NCBI GenBank assembly: GCA_009885205.1
Contig: VFLE01000193.1
Span: forward strand, 1-28,627
DNA length: 28,627 nucleotides
Source of the DNA: Candidatus Shapirobacteria bacterium
GTDB taxonomy: Bacteria > Patescibacteriota > Microgenomatia > UBA12405
Direction of reading: 5' to 3'
How positions within the stretch are numbered: the stretch's first letter is position 1; every line of letters starts with the position of its first letter. The translations under genes and the position numbers were made by a program. Under the pieces are notes generated by a model. That model did no database searches and was not told the origin of the DNA. It worked only from the letters and a program-made list of their open reading frames with translations. Below, piece after piece: positions 14,187 through 21,627 of the stretch.

Positions 14187-14583
14187 TTTTAATAAAGAAT
14201 CTATTAAATTCCAAGCTCTGAGGATTTTTGCCAGGCCAATCAACCTTTACCAACACTTCGGCACAATTAGTTTCGGCAACTCCACAATTGGGATAGTTAC
14301 TATTACCCGAGATATTGGTAAAACCGACAGTATAAATATAACCAACAAATTCTGGTTTTGTTAATCCACTAACATTGGTCAATGTCCAAAAATTATTGGT
14401 ATCACTCTTGCTACTATTTATTTGCTCCTCCATCACCAAGGTCCCTAATTCTGTGGCTTTTTTCCTGTCAAAGTCATTTTTTTTGGAGGCCACCGTCATC
14501 AAAATTAAAACCACTACCCCGGTCAATACCAATCCCAAAATCCCCACCGCATAAATTGCCTCGACTACCCCCTGTCCTTTCAA
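14176..14583 (-). CDS. Minor prepilin (PilV/PilX-like) with a non-canonical cleavage site
   Basis: This 135-residue protein begins MKGQGVVEAIYAVGILGLVL. The three-residue leader MKG is followed by Q at +1 and Glu at +5, instead of the usual G|F-T-L-I-E. The hydrophobic helix and following VASKKNDFDRKKATELGTL are typical of PilV-like pilins. The C-terminal part has two Cys (CGVAETNC). It overlaps the previous gene by 4 nt and the next by 11 nt, so it belongs to the minor-pilin operon. The short leader and Gln may alter processing by PilD. Confidence 0.75.
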   Translation of the reverse strand: MKGQGVVEAIYAVGILGLVLTGVVVLILMTVASKKNDFDRKKATELGTLVMEEQINSSKSDTNNFWTLTNVSGLTKPEFVGYIYTVGFTNISGNSNYPNCGVAETNCAEVLVKVDWPGKNPQSLEFNRFFIKNGY

Positions 14584-15062
14584 TTTACCCCTCCCAGTGA
14601 ATTTATAAAAATTACCCTAGTTTCGGCAATTCCTTGATTTATCGATATTCTAACATCTGCCTTTTGCGTCGCCCCATAAAAACTGCCATTAACATCATTT
14701 GATAACTGTCCCGACCCACCCCAAAAATACAAAATCGCCGGGTTAAAAGTTACTGTTAACCCCGATTCCAAAATATTTTTTGAAAAATAAGTTGTCCCAA
14801 CCCCATTGATATCCGCTTCAACATTTAATCCATTTACTCGTAATCTGACATAATTAACTTCATCGCTATTGCCCAATGGTGATTGTTTTACCTTAGCAAA
14901 ATTAGCCGCCAATTTTATAGTCGAGGCCACCTCTGCCTGAGCCTTGTCTAATTTTTGTCTGATATTAAAATTATTCAAATAAATCACCCCACCCCCCACC
15001 AAAATAATCATCAACGATACCGTCACCATCAATTCGATTAATGTAAAACCCTTCTTTTTCAT
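14580..15062 (-). CDS. GspH/FimT-like prepilin
   Basis: This protein of about 160 residues starts at MKKKGFTLIELMVTVSLMII. The leader is short (MKKKG), cleavage is after Gly and Glu is at +5. The single N-terminal helix ends in NNFNIRQKLDKAQAEVASTI, and the C-terminal beta-rich part (YFSKNILESGLTVTFNPAIL) has the GspH fold pattern 'g..itf.p.G'. I use the ATG at 15062, since longer versions run into a repeat upstream. The gene overlaps the PilV-like gene downstream by 4 nt. GspH-like proteins sit in the tip complex of pili. Confidence 0.8.
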   Translation of the reverse strand: MKKKGFTLIELMVTVSLMIILVGGGVIYLNNFNIRQKLDKAQAEVASTIKLAANFAKVKQSPLGNSDEVNYVRLRVNGLNVEADINGVGTTYFSKNILESGLTVTFNPAILYFWGGSGQLSNDVNGSFYGATQKADVRISINQGIAETRVIFINSLGGVN

Positions 15063-15175
15063 AAATTTAAATCTACAATTTCCAAAAAACAATTTCCAAA
15101 ATCTTTATTTGGGATTTGTTATTTGTTTTATGTGATTTGTTTGGAACTTGTTAATTTGTTATTTGGAACTTTATT
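15063..15175. repeat. Intergenic TTTGGAAATT-family repeat
   Basis: This gap between two prepilin genes is made of CAATTTCC/TTTGG-type units in both orientations, plus ATTTGTTATTTGT stretches, and could form a long imperfect hairpin. On the minus strand the last 24 nt before the ATG (TTGTAGATTTAAATTT and flanks) recur before the prepilin genes at 16493 and 17809. No gene is seen. Confidence 0.65.
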
Positions 15176-15613
15176 TTATAGATTAGTCACTCGATAATTG
15201 TAGCCACTACCATAACTACCGTTTGTCGAGCCCAAATCTTCCATTACTGCATCAATATGATAACTATATGAAGTATCACGAGTATAAATGTACGAATTAG
15301 ATTTCGGATCACTCGGCCATAATTGTAAATAAATTGGCACTAGAATCGTTTGCACCGTTGCTGTCGCCGGATAGGTACTACCCACTTGTCGCACCATTTC
15401 TAGTGCCAATCTAACTTTTTCCAAATCAGATATCCGTCGTGAATCCCTAGCTTTTTTCCCCGAACCAGCATAACTTATCATAGCTATCGTCGAAATAACT
15501 ACAATAATTGTGATCACCACCAACAATTCAATTAAAGTAAAACCATTTTGTTTGAAGTTTGCCTGCCTGCCGGCGAGGCAGGAAGTTTGAAGTTTAGTCT
15601 TTTCACTCATCAT
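15176..15613 (-). CDS. PulG/GspG-like prepilin with repeat-derived leader
   Basis: This 145-residue prepilin has an unusually long 23-residue leader, MMSEKTKLQTSCLAGRQANF, then KQNG before FTLIELLVVITIIVVI. Glu is at +5, with KKARDSRRISDLEKVRLALE after the helix. The C-terminal LWPSDPKSNSYIYTRDTSYS is characteristic of this subfamily. The leader is made of translated repeats: SCLAGRQ from the GC palindrome, flanked by AAACTTCAAAC repeats. The start overlaps the stop of the preceding prepilin (ATGA). It resembles the next gene upstream closely enough to suggest tandem duplication. Confidence 0.82.
   Translation of the reverse strand: MMSEKTKLQTSCLAGRQANFKQNGFTLIELLVVITIIVVISTIAMISYAGSGKKARDSRRISDLEKVRLALEMVRQVGSTYPATATVQTILVPIYLQLWPSDPKSNSYIYTRDTSYSYHIDAVMEDLGSTNGSYGSGYNYRVTNL
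15550..15595. repeat. GC-rich palindrome copy flanked by 11-bp direct repeats
   Basis: The 21-bp core at 15562-15582 is a variant of the 14150-14169 palindrome. It is bracketed by GTTTGAAGTTT at 15550-15560 and 15585-15595. The direct repeats could be target duplications or part of a heptad (TTTGAAG) repeat. The whole lies in frame within a prepilin leader. Confidence 0.75.
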
Positions 15614-16092
15614 TGTTGATTTTTAACACAATAAAAAGCTCCTGTTCCCACTACAAAAGCACTGCAAGTATTGTTAGTCGAATTACCAGTATTATTTTCC
15701 AGTGCCGCGCAAATACAATACGAGCCCGCGGCCAAAGTCGGGAAATACGCCGTCCACCCCACCCCCAACGAATCAAGTTTTGGATCTTTGGGAAACACTT
15801 CTAATACCATCTGACCATTGGTCGCCGTCCACGAGCTAGCAGTCGTTGGGTAGACATAACTAGAAAATGCATAATATTGCTCGGCGGCTTTTTGCAATGA
15901 ATTCATGTCTGACACCCGTCGCGAATCTCTCGCCTTTTTTTGCGCTCCCGAAAACGACATCGTCGCAATTGCCGTCAGTATGGCAATAATTGATATAGAC
16001 ACCAAAAGTTCAAATAATGTAAAACCTCTTTTGAAAACGTCATTGCGAGGAGCAATTATATTTAAGCGACGCGGCAATCTAAGTTTATTCAT
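15610..16092 (-). CDS. PulG/GspG-like prepilin with repeat-derived leader
   Basis: This protein of about 160 residues starts at the ATG at 16092, 2 nt after the previous stop. The 23-residue leader MNKLRLPRRLNIIAPRNDVF plus KRG is far longer than usual. Most of it (LRLPRRLNIIAPRND) is the translation of a dispersed repeat (16039-16080). The mature sequence FTLFELLVSISIIAILTAIA has Glu at +5 and is followed by QKKARDSRRVSDMNSLQKAA. The C-terminal region has four Cys, including YCICAAL and CSAF. It is processed by PilD and probably enters the pilus. Confidence 0.82.
   Translation of the reverse strand: MNKLRLPRRLNIIAPRNDVFKRGFTLFELLVSISIIAILTAIATMSFSGAQKKARDSRRVSDMNSLQKAAEQYYAFSSYVYPTTASSWTATNGQMVLEVFPKDPKLDSLGVGWTAYFPTLAAGSYCICAALENNTGNSTNNTCSAFVVGTGAFYCVKNQQ
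16039..16080. repeat. Dispersed repeat (CGTCATTGCGAGGAGC...GCGACGCGGCAATCT type) in a prepilin leader
   Basis: CGTCATTGCGAGGAGC (16039-16054) and GCGACGCGGCAATCT (16066-16080) are imperfectly inverted ends (ATTGC/GCAAT) around an AT-rich centre. I recall this repeat type from many unrelated bacterial genomes. Here it is translated in frame as part of the prepilin leader. Confidence 0.7.
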
Positions 16093-16094
16093 AT

Positions 16095-16493
16095 TCAGTT
16101 TGCACAAACAACAAATAACTTGTCAACCGTTACTCCGATTCCACATTTCTTTTGTGAATTAATATCATCATCCCCCTGTCCCGAGTCCAAGGTCAACTGA
16201 ATATTAAAACTATCACCATTATTTGTTTTAGTATAAGTAAAATTGGAATACCCCAAATTTAAAATTGAGGGCATATAACCTGTCATCCCTGTATCTAAAA
16301 CATCAGGATAACTTTGATGATCGTTATAATATAGTCTCAATGAATTTTTAATCGCTTCCATGTCGGCAATATGAGCACTGTCCTTGGCCCTGTCCCTCGC
16401 CCCCATAAAATTTGGTATCGCAAATGCCGATATTATGGCAATAATCGATATCACCACCAATAACTCAATTAGTGAAAAACCCTTATTTTTCAC
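16095..16493 (-). CDS. PulG/GspG-like prepilin, GTG start
   Basis: This is a protein of about 132 residues starting at GTG 16493: VKNKGFSLIELLVVISIIAI, with cleavage after Gly and Glu at +5. It is followed by GARDRAKDSAHIADMEAIKN and a C-terminal pair of Cys (KKCGIGV and FVVCAN). A longer in-frame reading to 16601 is open only because the upstream repeat has no stop, and it would translate repeat sequence. The sequence up to this GTG matches that before the ATGs of the prepilins at 15062 and 17809, which supports the GTG. It ends 2 nt before the next prepilin. Confidence 0.8.
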   Translation of the reverse strand: MKNKGFSLIELLVVISIIAIISAFAIPNFMGARDRAKDSAHIADMEAIKNSLRLYYNDHQSYPDVLDTGMTGYMPSILNLGYSNFTYTKTNNGDSFNIQLTLDSGQGDDDINSQKKCGIGVTVDKLFVVCAN

Positions 16494-16633
16494 AAATTTA
16501 AATCTACAATTTCCAAACTCACAAGTTCCAAACAAGTTCCAATTTTCAATTTCCAAAATGGATTTATTTGTAATTTGTAATTTGTTTTTTGTGATTTGCA
16601 TGGAAATTGTAAATTTGTTATTTGGAAATTATA
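16494..16633. repeat. Intergenic TTTGGAAATT-family repeat
   Basis: This 140-bp gap is made of ACAATTTCC, CAAGTTCCAA, TAATTTGTAATTTG and TTTGGAAATT units. The two flanks are roughly complementary, so a long hairpin is possible. No independent gene is seen. Confidence 0.65.
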
Positions 16634-17122
16634 TTATTGTAAAGTTCCATCTGTCGATAAAGATGTATTTGGTGACACATAACTAAAACAATAAGTTTCA
16701 CCAGCATTTCCACAATTATAACTATGTACTTCACATTCTTTGTCTTCGGTGTTTTCTAGTTGAGCAAATATCGCATATTTCTTCAAAGCAGCATCTGTTT
16801 TGTAGCAATAAACCGGCAATTTAGTATTATTTTCTTTTGGCACCACCTTCATATAAACATAGCTACCATCAATCATTTCACCACCCCATTCTACTGGTAC
16901 ACCTTTTATCTCTATCCTACCATCAACATTCGCCGTCGGCATCACTCCATAATCGGCAAAATACATTTGTATGGCTTTAGAAATTCCATTTAAGTCTGAC
17001 TTTCGTGAAACATCATTGGCTTTTTTCTTGGCTGTTTGAAACTGACCCACGGTAATCGACGCCAAAATCGCCATAATTGCAATCACAATTAATAATTCCA
17101 CTAAAGTGAAACCTTTTTTCAT
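16634..17122 (-). CDS. PulG/GspG-like prepilin
   Basis: This protein of about 162 residues starts MKKGFTLVELLIVIAIMAIL, with a 4-residue leader, Glu at +5, and KKANDVSRKSDLNGISKAIQ after the hydrophobic helix. This is the family's usual 'KA.D..R..Dl..i..al..Y' helix. The C-terminal domain has Cys in PVYCYKT, DKECEVH, YNCGNAGETYCFS, which may form disulfides. The start is at the ATG at 17122, 21 nt after the preceding gene. It is a likely structural or tip component of the pilus. Confidence 0.85.
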   Translation of the reverse strand: MKKGFTLVELLIVIAIMAILASITVGQFQTAKKKANDVSRKSDLNGISKAIQMYFADYGVMPTANVDGRIEIKGVPVEWGGEMIDGSYVYMKVVPKENNTKLPVYCYKTDAALKKYAIFAQLENTEDKECEVHSYNCGNAGETYCFSYVSPNTSLSTDGTLQ

Positions 17123-17143
17123 ATTTAATTTTAGCACTTTTTT

Positions 17144-17809
17144 TTAATTACATCCTGCTCCACAACAAGACACCACACAACTGGCTTTACAAATACCCAC
17201 ATAACAATTTGGACCAACACAACCAGTCCCCGCCGAATTACAAACATTAGGCTGATCTTGAGGGTCTGGTTTATAATAACAACCTCCGTATAAAGCACAT
17301 TCGGGATCTTGGGATACGTCAAACCAATTAATATTTGAACTTGATACCCCATAATTTACCATTTCTGCCGTAATACTTCCCCCCACAATATATGAAGGCA
17401 AATAAGTCCATCCCAAGGGGATAGCGGCATCACTTTTGTTTTCCAAATTAGTCAAAACTTTGTACCATTTATTACAACTACTAAACCGCGGGTCTTCCAC
17501 CACAATTGTATATGGTTTTTTATTTGGATCACAGGGCCAATTTGACAACCATGGCGAAAAAATCCCTTTATTACAATTTGACGCCAAGCCCAAACTATCA
17601 ATTATAGCTTGATTAGGGTAACAACCTTTGTCATTAAAATATTCTTCAAAGGCAACTTTTATTCTCCCCAAATCTTTTTTTCTTTGGGCATCGCGAGCCT
17701 TATTAAACACCCCCGTCGAATTAAAAATTCCCACCGCAATTATGGCCAAAATTAACATAATTGTCACCACAATTATAAGTTCAACCAAGGTAAAACCGCT
17801 TTTCTTCAT
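17144..17809 (-). CDS. Large prepilin with a cysteine-dense C-terminal tail
   Basis: This prepilin of about 221 residues has N-terminus MKKSGFTLVELIIVVTIMLI and Glu at +5, followed by NKARDAQRKKDLGRIKVAFE. The globular domain has an unusually long insertion region with Cys (GCYPNQ, SNCNKG, WPCDPN, SSCNKW). The last 50 residues, from about ECALYGGCYYKPDPQDQPNV to the end, hold a cluster of about twelve Cys, including ASCVVSCCGAGCN. No other pilin here has such a tail. It may be a disulfide-stabilised adhesive or tip pilin. The ATG at 17809 follows the shared TTGTAGATTTAAATTT leader sequence. Confidence 0.83.
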   Translation of the reverse strand: MKKSGFTLVELIIVVTIMLILAIIAVGIFNSTGVFNKARDAQRKKDLGRIKVAFEEYFNDKGCYPNQAIIDSLGLASNCNKGIFSPWLSNWPCDPNKKPYTIVVEDPRFSSCNKWYKVLTNLENKSDAAIPLGWTYLPSYIVGGSITAEMVNYGVSSSNINWFDVSQDPECALYGGCYYKPDPQDQPNVCNSAGTGCVGPNCYVGICKASCVVSCCGAGCN

Positions 17810-17883
17810 AAATTTAAATCTACAATTTCCAAATTCACAATTTCCATTTTTGGAACTTGTCAATTTGTTTTTTGGAAATTAAG
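17810..17883. repeat. Short intergenic TTTGGAAATT-family repeat
   Basis: This 74-bp gap has CTACAATTTCCAAATTCACAAT on one side and its approximate reverse complement (TTGTCAATTTGTTTTTTGGAAATT type) on the other. It forms a possible hairpin between pilD and a prepilin gene. No gene is present. Confidence 0.6.
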
Positions 17884-18678
17884 TTATCTTAATATTACAC
17901 TAAAAAAATAATTAATTAATTTGTCACCAAATATTTTTGCCACGACTGTTCCCACAATTAAAAATGGGCCAAAGGGGATGGGATTTTCTTTTTTGACTAT
18001 TTTTAAAAATAACAAAACCAAAGAAACTATCGCCCCTACCACAAAAGCAAAATAAATTGCTACAACTACATTTGGCCACCCCAAAAATAATCCCATAAAT
18101 AAAGCGTATTTTACATCTCCCATCCCCATCGCCTCACTGCCCCGAATTTTGATTCGATTTAAAATAAAGAAAAACAGCAACGATCCCAATCCTGCATATA
18201 TATATTGTAAGGGCAGATTCCCATATCTGCCCATTATCAATAATAATGATATCCCAATCAATGTATATGTCGAAAAATCCGGCAAAATCATATATTTTAA
18301 ATCAAAAACTAAACTAAACATCAACAACGAAGCAATTGCTAGATAAATTAAAATTTCCCAATAATTCGTAATTCGTAATTCGTAATTCGTAATTAAAACA
18401 AATATTATTCCCATAGATAGTTCTAACAGGGGATACTGTACCGGCAATTTTTTACCACAACACCTTGTCTTGCCTTTTTGCATTATCCACGATATCACCG
18501 GAACATTCTCATACCATTTCAATTGCCTGCCACAAAAATCACAATATGATCGATTTTTGTTTGTCTTTTTTTTGGAAATTGGAAATTGGAAATTGGAAAT
18601 TAGTCCATAGGCTTTAGCCGTTCTGTATACCGCCATATTCAAAAAACTTCCCACACACAAACCTAGCACAAAAAACAT
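17884..18678 (-). CDS. pilD: Prepilin peptidase (type IV leader peptidase, A24) with two translated repeat inserts
   Basis: This polytopic membrane aspartic protease of about 264 residues (numbered from ATG 18678) should cleave and perhaps methylate the nine prepilins next to it. It has the family start FFVLGLCVGSFLNMAVYRT, a cytosolic Cys loop (CDFCGRQL, then RCCGKK, with one Cys of the second pair out of place), the catalytic Asp126 in LVFDLKYMILPD, and Asp188 in MGMGDVK (GxGD). About six or seven hydrophobic segments follow. Two inserts are pure repeat translations: ISNFQFPISKKK at about 27-38 from a GGAAATT heptad and ITNYELRITNY at about 96-106 from an ATTCGTA heptad. A GTG at 18687 is an alternative start. 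Confidence 0.87.
   Translation of the reverse strand: MFFVLGLCVGSFLNMAVYRTAKAYGLISNFQFPISKKKTNKNRSYCDFCGRQLKWYENVPVISWIMQKGKTRCCGKKLPVQYPLLELSMGIIFVLITNYELRITNYWEILIYLAIASLLMFSLVFDLKYMILPDFSTYTLIGISLLLIMGRYGNLPLQYIYAGLGSLLFFFILNRIKIRGSEAMGMGDVKYALFMGLFLGWPNVVVAIYFAFVVGAIVSLVLLFLKIVKKENPIPFGPFLIVGTVVAKIFGDKLINYFFSVILR
18364..18394. repeat. ATTCGTA heptad, 4.4 tandem copies, inside pilD
   Basis: Four perfect ATTCGTA units and a partial fifth. Because 3 heptads equal 7 codons, the repeat is translated without a stop as a variant of ITNYELR. Confidence 0.9.
18574..18601. repeat. GGAAATT heptad, 4 tandem copies, inside pilD
   Basis: Four perfect GGAAATT units in a row, translated on the minus strand as NFQFPIS-like peptide. 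The same unit builds the intergenic repeats between the pilus genes. Confidence 0.9.
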
Positions 18679-18690
18679 TATTCCCACTCT

Positions 18691-19305
18691 TTACTGTACC
18701 AAACCTTCTGGTACACAAACTACATTGGCCGCCACGTCACTCGGAACATATGTAAATGGATTTGGGACTAAACAAGTGGCACTTTGATCAACCAATGTCT
18801 CACCTACTGGATCAATACATTTTAAGTCAGCTAATTTAGACCCTTGTCTATTTGCCACTGCTTTAGGGTGAAAACAAACATAATTAGAATCAGAACCATT
18901 GTGATAAACATACATTACATCCTCAGGTTTCGGACTACCAGAAAATGGTTCTTTACCCATAAAAGAACTTTTTAACTCGGAAGTAGTAATCAATACTCCG
19001 TCCGAAGTTCCCACCCCTTTTACTCCAAACTCAACATCAATGCTACCAACCACTATGGCCACACCCGAAGGTATCGAAGTACCCACTTGGTTCCAAGGAT
19101 ATTCATTTTGAGAAGCATAAAATCTTTCCAAAGCACCCAAAACTTCAGCCGCATCGTTTTTAAATTTAGCATCACGAGCTTTGTTTGATTGTTCAATTGG
19201 ATTAATTGTTGCCAAAACTGCCACCGATAAAATCGCAATCAAAGCAATAACTATCAATAATTCCACTAAAGTAAAACCCTGCCTCAAAATATATTTATTT
19301 TTCAT
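18691..19305 (-). CDS. Major-type prepilin (PilA-like)
   Basis: This 204-residue prepilin has leader MKNKYILRQG and mature start FTLVELLIVIALIAILSVAV, Glu at +5, followed by INPIEQSNKARDAKFKNDAA. Its position between pilC and pilD, first among the pilins, fits the main structural subunit, but so far this is only a positional inference. The C-terminal domain has Cys (YVCFHP, LKCIDP, ATCLVP, VVCVPE). A minus-strand TTTAAT-like box lies 6 nt upstream of the ATG, so it may have its own leaderless promoter in addition to read-through from pilC 17 bp away. Confidence 0.83.
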   Translation of the reverse strand: MKNKYILRQGFTLVELLIVIALIAILSVAVLATINPIEQSNKARDAKFKNDAAEVLGALERFYASQNEYPWNQVGTSIPSGVAIVVGSIDVEFGVKGVGTSDGVLITTSELKSSFMGKEPFSGSPKPEDVMYVYHNGSDSNYVCFHPKAVANRQGSKLADLKCIDPVGETLVDQSATCLVPNPFTYVPSDVAANVVCVPEGLVQ

Positions 19306-19322
19306 AAATTAATTAAACGCTA

Positions 19323-20537
19323 TTAAAATGACGATGTCAAGTTATAGATTGGCATAACTACGGCAACTACCAAAAAACCTACTCCAATTCCCAAGACTAC
19401 CATAATTAATGGTTCAATTGCCGCCGTCAATGCTGCCACTGATTGTTCCGCTTCTACCGAAAAATAACTGGCAACTTTTAGTAATACTTCATCCAACCGA
19501 CCTGTTGCCTCACCCGTCGCTACCATTTGGGTCACAATCACCGGAAAGACATTAGTATTTTCAAATGAAACCGATATCCCAAATCCTTTTTGAACTTTTT
19601 GAGCAATATCGTTATAGGCATTTTTATAAACCTCGTTACCTGACACCGTCCCTACAATTCGCAAAGCTTCCACCAACGGTATTCCCGCCGTCAATAACAT
19701 CGACAATGTTCGACAAGTCGAGGCCATAATAGTTGTTTGTGATAATTTTCCCATAATCGGCAAACGCAAAATAAATTTATCTTTTTTCAAATTAAACACC
19801 GCATTTTTCGCTCCAATTTTAAGAATTATTGGTGGGGCTACAAATAAAATCGGAAACAAAAACCATAATTTGGCCATCCAATTTGACACCGTCATTAACC
19901 CCTGAGTAATCGCTGGCATTTTGGCTGTTCCAAAATCAGCATACAGACTAGTTAGTTTGGGAATCACAAAAATCATCATCACCACCATTACCGCCAACAT
20001 CCCAATTATAACGATAGTTGGGTAAATCATTGCCCCTTTAACCTTGCCTTGAAATTCATTTTCATTTTCCAAATTTGTCGCTAACTTGGACAAAATTTCT
20101 TCCAACACCCCAGCCTCTTCACCGGCTGACACCGAAGCCACATAAGCTTCACCAAAAATATTCATATATTTTTCCATTGACCCACCCAACGACATCCCTC
20201 CCCGAACATCAGCCAATATTTTTTCCAAAATAATATATAACGACGAACCACTTTCTTGTTGATTTTTTAGTAGGGCCAAAGCATCGGTCATCGGTAATCC
20301 CGCCGTCATCATAGTTGCCAATTGTCGGGTAAAATTTGAAATCATTTTTCCCGAAATTCGGCCACTAACTTTACGCCAAAGTTCAATTATTATATTTTCA
20401 TTTTTTATTTCCACCTCCAAAGGCACTAGACCGTTAGCCCGTAAAGACTCAATCACACTTTTTTCGGTGGCCAATTCCAATTCACCTTTAACCACTTTTC
20501 CTGACCAATCTTTAGCTTTATATTGATACTTAGCCAT
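19323..20537 (-). CDS. pilC: Type IV pilus assembly platform protein PilC
   Basis: This is a 404-residue GspF/PilC-family inner-membrane protein. An N-terminal cytosolic strand AKYQYKAKDWSGKVVKGELE leads into two similar helical GspF domains (about 65-190 and 265-395), each starting near FTRQLATMMTAGLPMTDALA and TCRTLSMLLTAGIPLVEALR. Hydrophobic segments are at about 167-190, 213-235 and the C-terminus (LIMVVLGIGVGFLVVAVVMP). It anchors the ATPases and extracts pilins into the pilus. The start overlaps the pilT stop by 8 nt, which indicates translational coupling. Confidence 0.92.
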   Translation of the reverse strand: MAKYQYKAKDWSGKVVKGELELATEKSVIESLRANGLVPLEVEIKNENIIIELWRKVSGRISGKMISNFTRQLATMMTAGLPMTDALALLKNQQESGSSLYIILEKILADVRGGMSLGGSMEKYMNIFGEAYVASVSAGEEAGVLEEILSKLATNLENENEFQGKVKGAMIYPTIVIIGMLAVMVVMMIFVIPKLTSLYADFGTAKMPAITQGLMTVSNWMAKLWFLFPILFVAPPIILKIGAKNAVFNLKKDKFILRLPIMGKLSQTTIMASTCRTLSMLLTAGIPLVEALRIVGTVSGNEVYKNAYNDIAQKVQKGFGISVSFENTNVFPVIVTQMVATGEATGRLDEVLLKVASYFSVEAEQSVAALTAAIEPLIMVVLGIGVGFLVVAVVMPIYNLTSSF

Positions 20538-21606
20538 TTTTTAGACGAACTGATCGTAAATAATTTTGTAACTCTACCGGTTTTAAAGTATAACTCATGG
20601 CCACTTCTTCCAAAACCTTGCCTTGTTTAATTAAATTTGCCAAATACATTTCCATACTAAACATTCCCAAATCTCCCCCTGTTTGGATAATGTTGTCAAT
20701 CATAAAAGTTTTGCCTTCACGGATAATATTTTTGACCGCATTGTTAGCTACCAATACCTCCATGGCTGGCACTCGTCCTCCATCAACCGACGGCAACAAT
20801 CTTTGTGACACCACTGCCGTCAACACTGTTGATAGTTGGGTTCTAATTTGGGCTTTTGAATTTTCCGGGAAAACGTCGACAATTCGGTCAATTGTTTGAG
20901 CGGCCGAATTGGTATGCAAAGTAGAAAAAACTAAATGACCAGTTTCTGCCACTGTTAAGGCCAATTGTATCGTTTCTAAATCTCGCATTTCTCCTACAAA
21001 TACCACATTTGGATCTTGTCTTAATACTGACCGCAAGGCCCGATCAAAACTCTTGGCATCTGTCCCTAATTCCCGCTGGGTTATCAAAGATTTAAGTGGC
21101 TTAATTACATATTCAATTGGGTCTTCGACGGTAACGATATGTCCCCCTACATTTTTGTTTATCTCGTTTAATATCGAGGCCACAGTTGTTGATTTACCCT
21201 GTCCTGTCGGTCCAGTTACCAAAATAAAACCTTGTTTTAATTTCAAAAAAGTATTCAAAACTGGTGGCAAACTCAACGTTTCCATATCAGGAATCTCAAA
21301 AGGAATAACTCGTAAAACCATGGCCGGGGAGCCATTACTATAAAAAATATTGGCTCTAAACCTAGCTTCACCCACCGTCACTGAAAAATCCAAGTCTTTT
21401 TCCACTACAAATTTATCTCGCTGTTCTTGGTTTAATATCGACAAAATCATGGTTGCCATTTCATTTTTTTCTGGCAATTCAAAATTACCCACCGAGACCA
21501 ATTCCCCATTTATCCTAAATTTAGGTAAAATAGTCCCCGACAAATGCACATCCGAGGCTTTGTTTACCAAGGCTAATTTTAATAAATTTTCAATTTTTAT
21601 ATTCAT
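20530..21606 (-). CDS. pilT: Pilus retraction ATPase PilT
   Basis: This 358-residue hexameric AAA-type secretion ATPase has Walker A GPTGQGKSTTVASIL (about 132-146), an Asp box (VTVEDPIEYVI), Walker B VGEMRD with the catalytic Glu, and the His box GHLVFSTLHTNSAAQTID. PilT-specific features are the N-terminal PAS-like part (LALVNKASDVHLSGTILPKF) and a C-terminus with SMEMYLANLIKQGK. It powers retraction and twitching. A TAAAAT-like box is 6 nt upstream of the ATG. It is separated from pilB by a 140-bp repeat region and overlaps pilC. Confidence 0.93.
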   Translation of the reverse strand: MNIKIENLLKLALVNKASDVHLSGTILPKFRINGELVSVGNFELPEKNEMATMILSILNQEQRDKFVVEKDLDFSVTVGEARFRANIFYSNGSPAMVLRVIPFEIPDMETLSLPPVLNTFLKLKQGFILVTGPTGQGKSTTVASILNEINKNVGGHIVTVEDPIEYVIKPLKSLITQRELGTDAKSFDRALRSVLRQDPNVVFVGEMRDLETIQLALTVAETGHLVFSTLHTNSAAQTIDRIVDVFPENSKAQIRTQLSTVLTAVVSQRLLPSVDGGRVPAMEVLVANNAVKNIIREGKTFMIDNIIQTGGDLGMFSMEMYLANLIKQGKVLEEVAMSYTLKPVELQNYLRSVRLKNG

Positions 21607-21627
21607 AATATTATTTTAACTTAAATA

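Noticed and set aside
13882..14364. 160-codon plus-strand frame across the minor pilins
   Set aside because: Antisense to two prepilin genes; its LPAGRPC stretch is only the other strand of the GC palindrome.
16494..16601. Upstream extension of the prepilin to an ATG at 16601
   Set aside because: It translates the intergenic repeat and would put about 40 residues before the cleavage site; the GTG at 16493 aligns with starts of sister genes.
18364..18601. CRISPR array or iteron-type origin from the heptad repeats
   Set aside because: The units are directly adjacent 7-mers without unique spacers, lie within an intact pilD frame, and no cas or rep gene is nearby.
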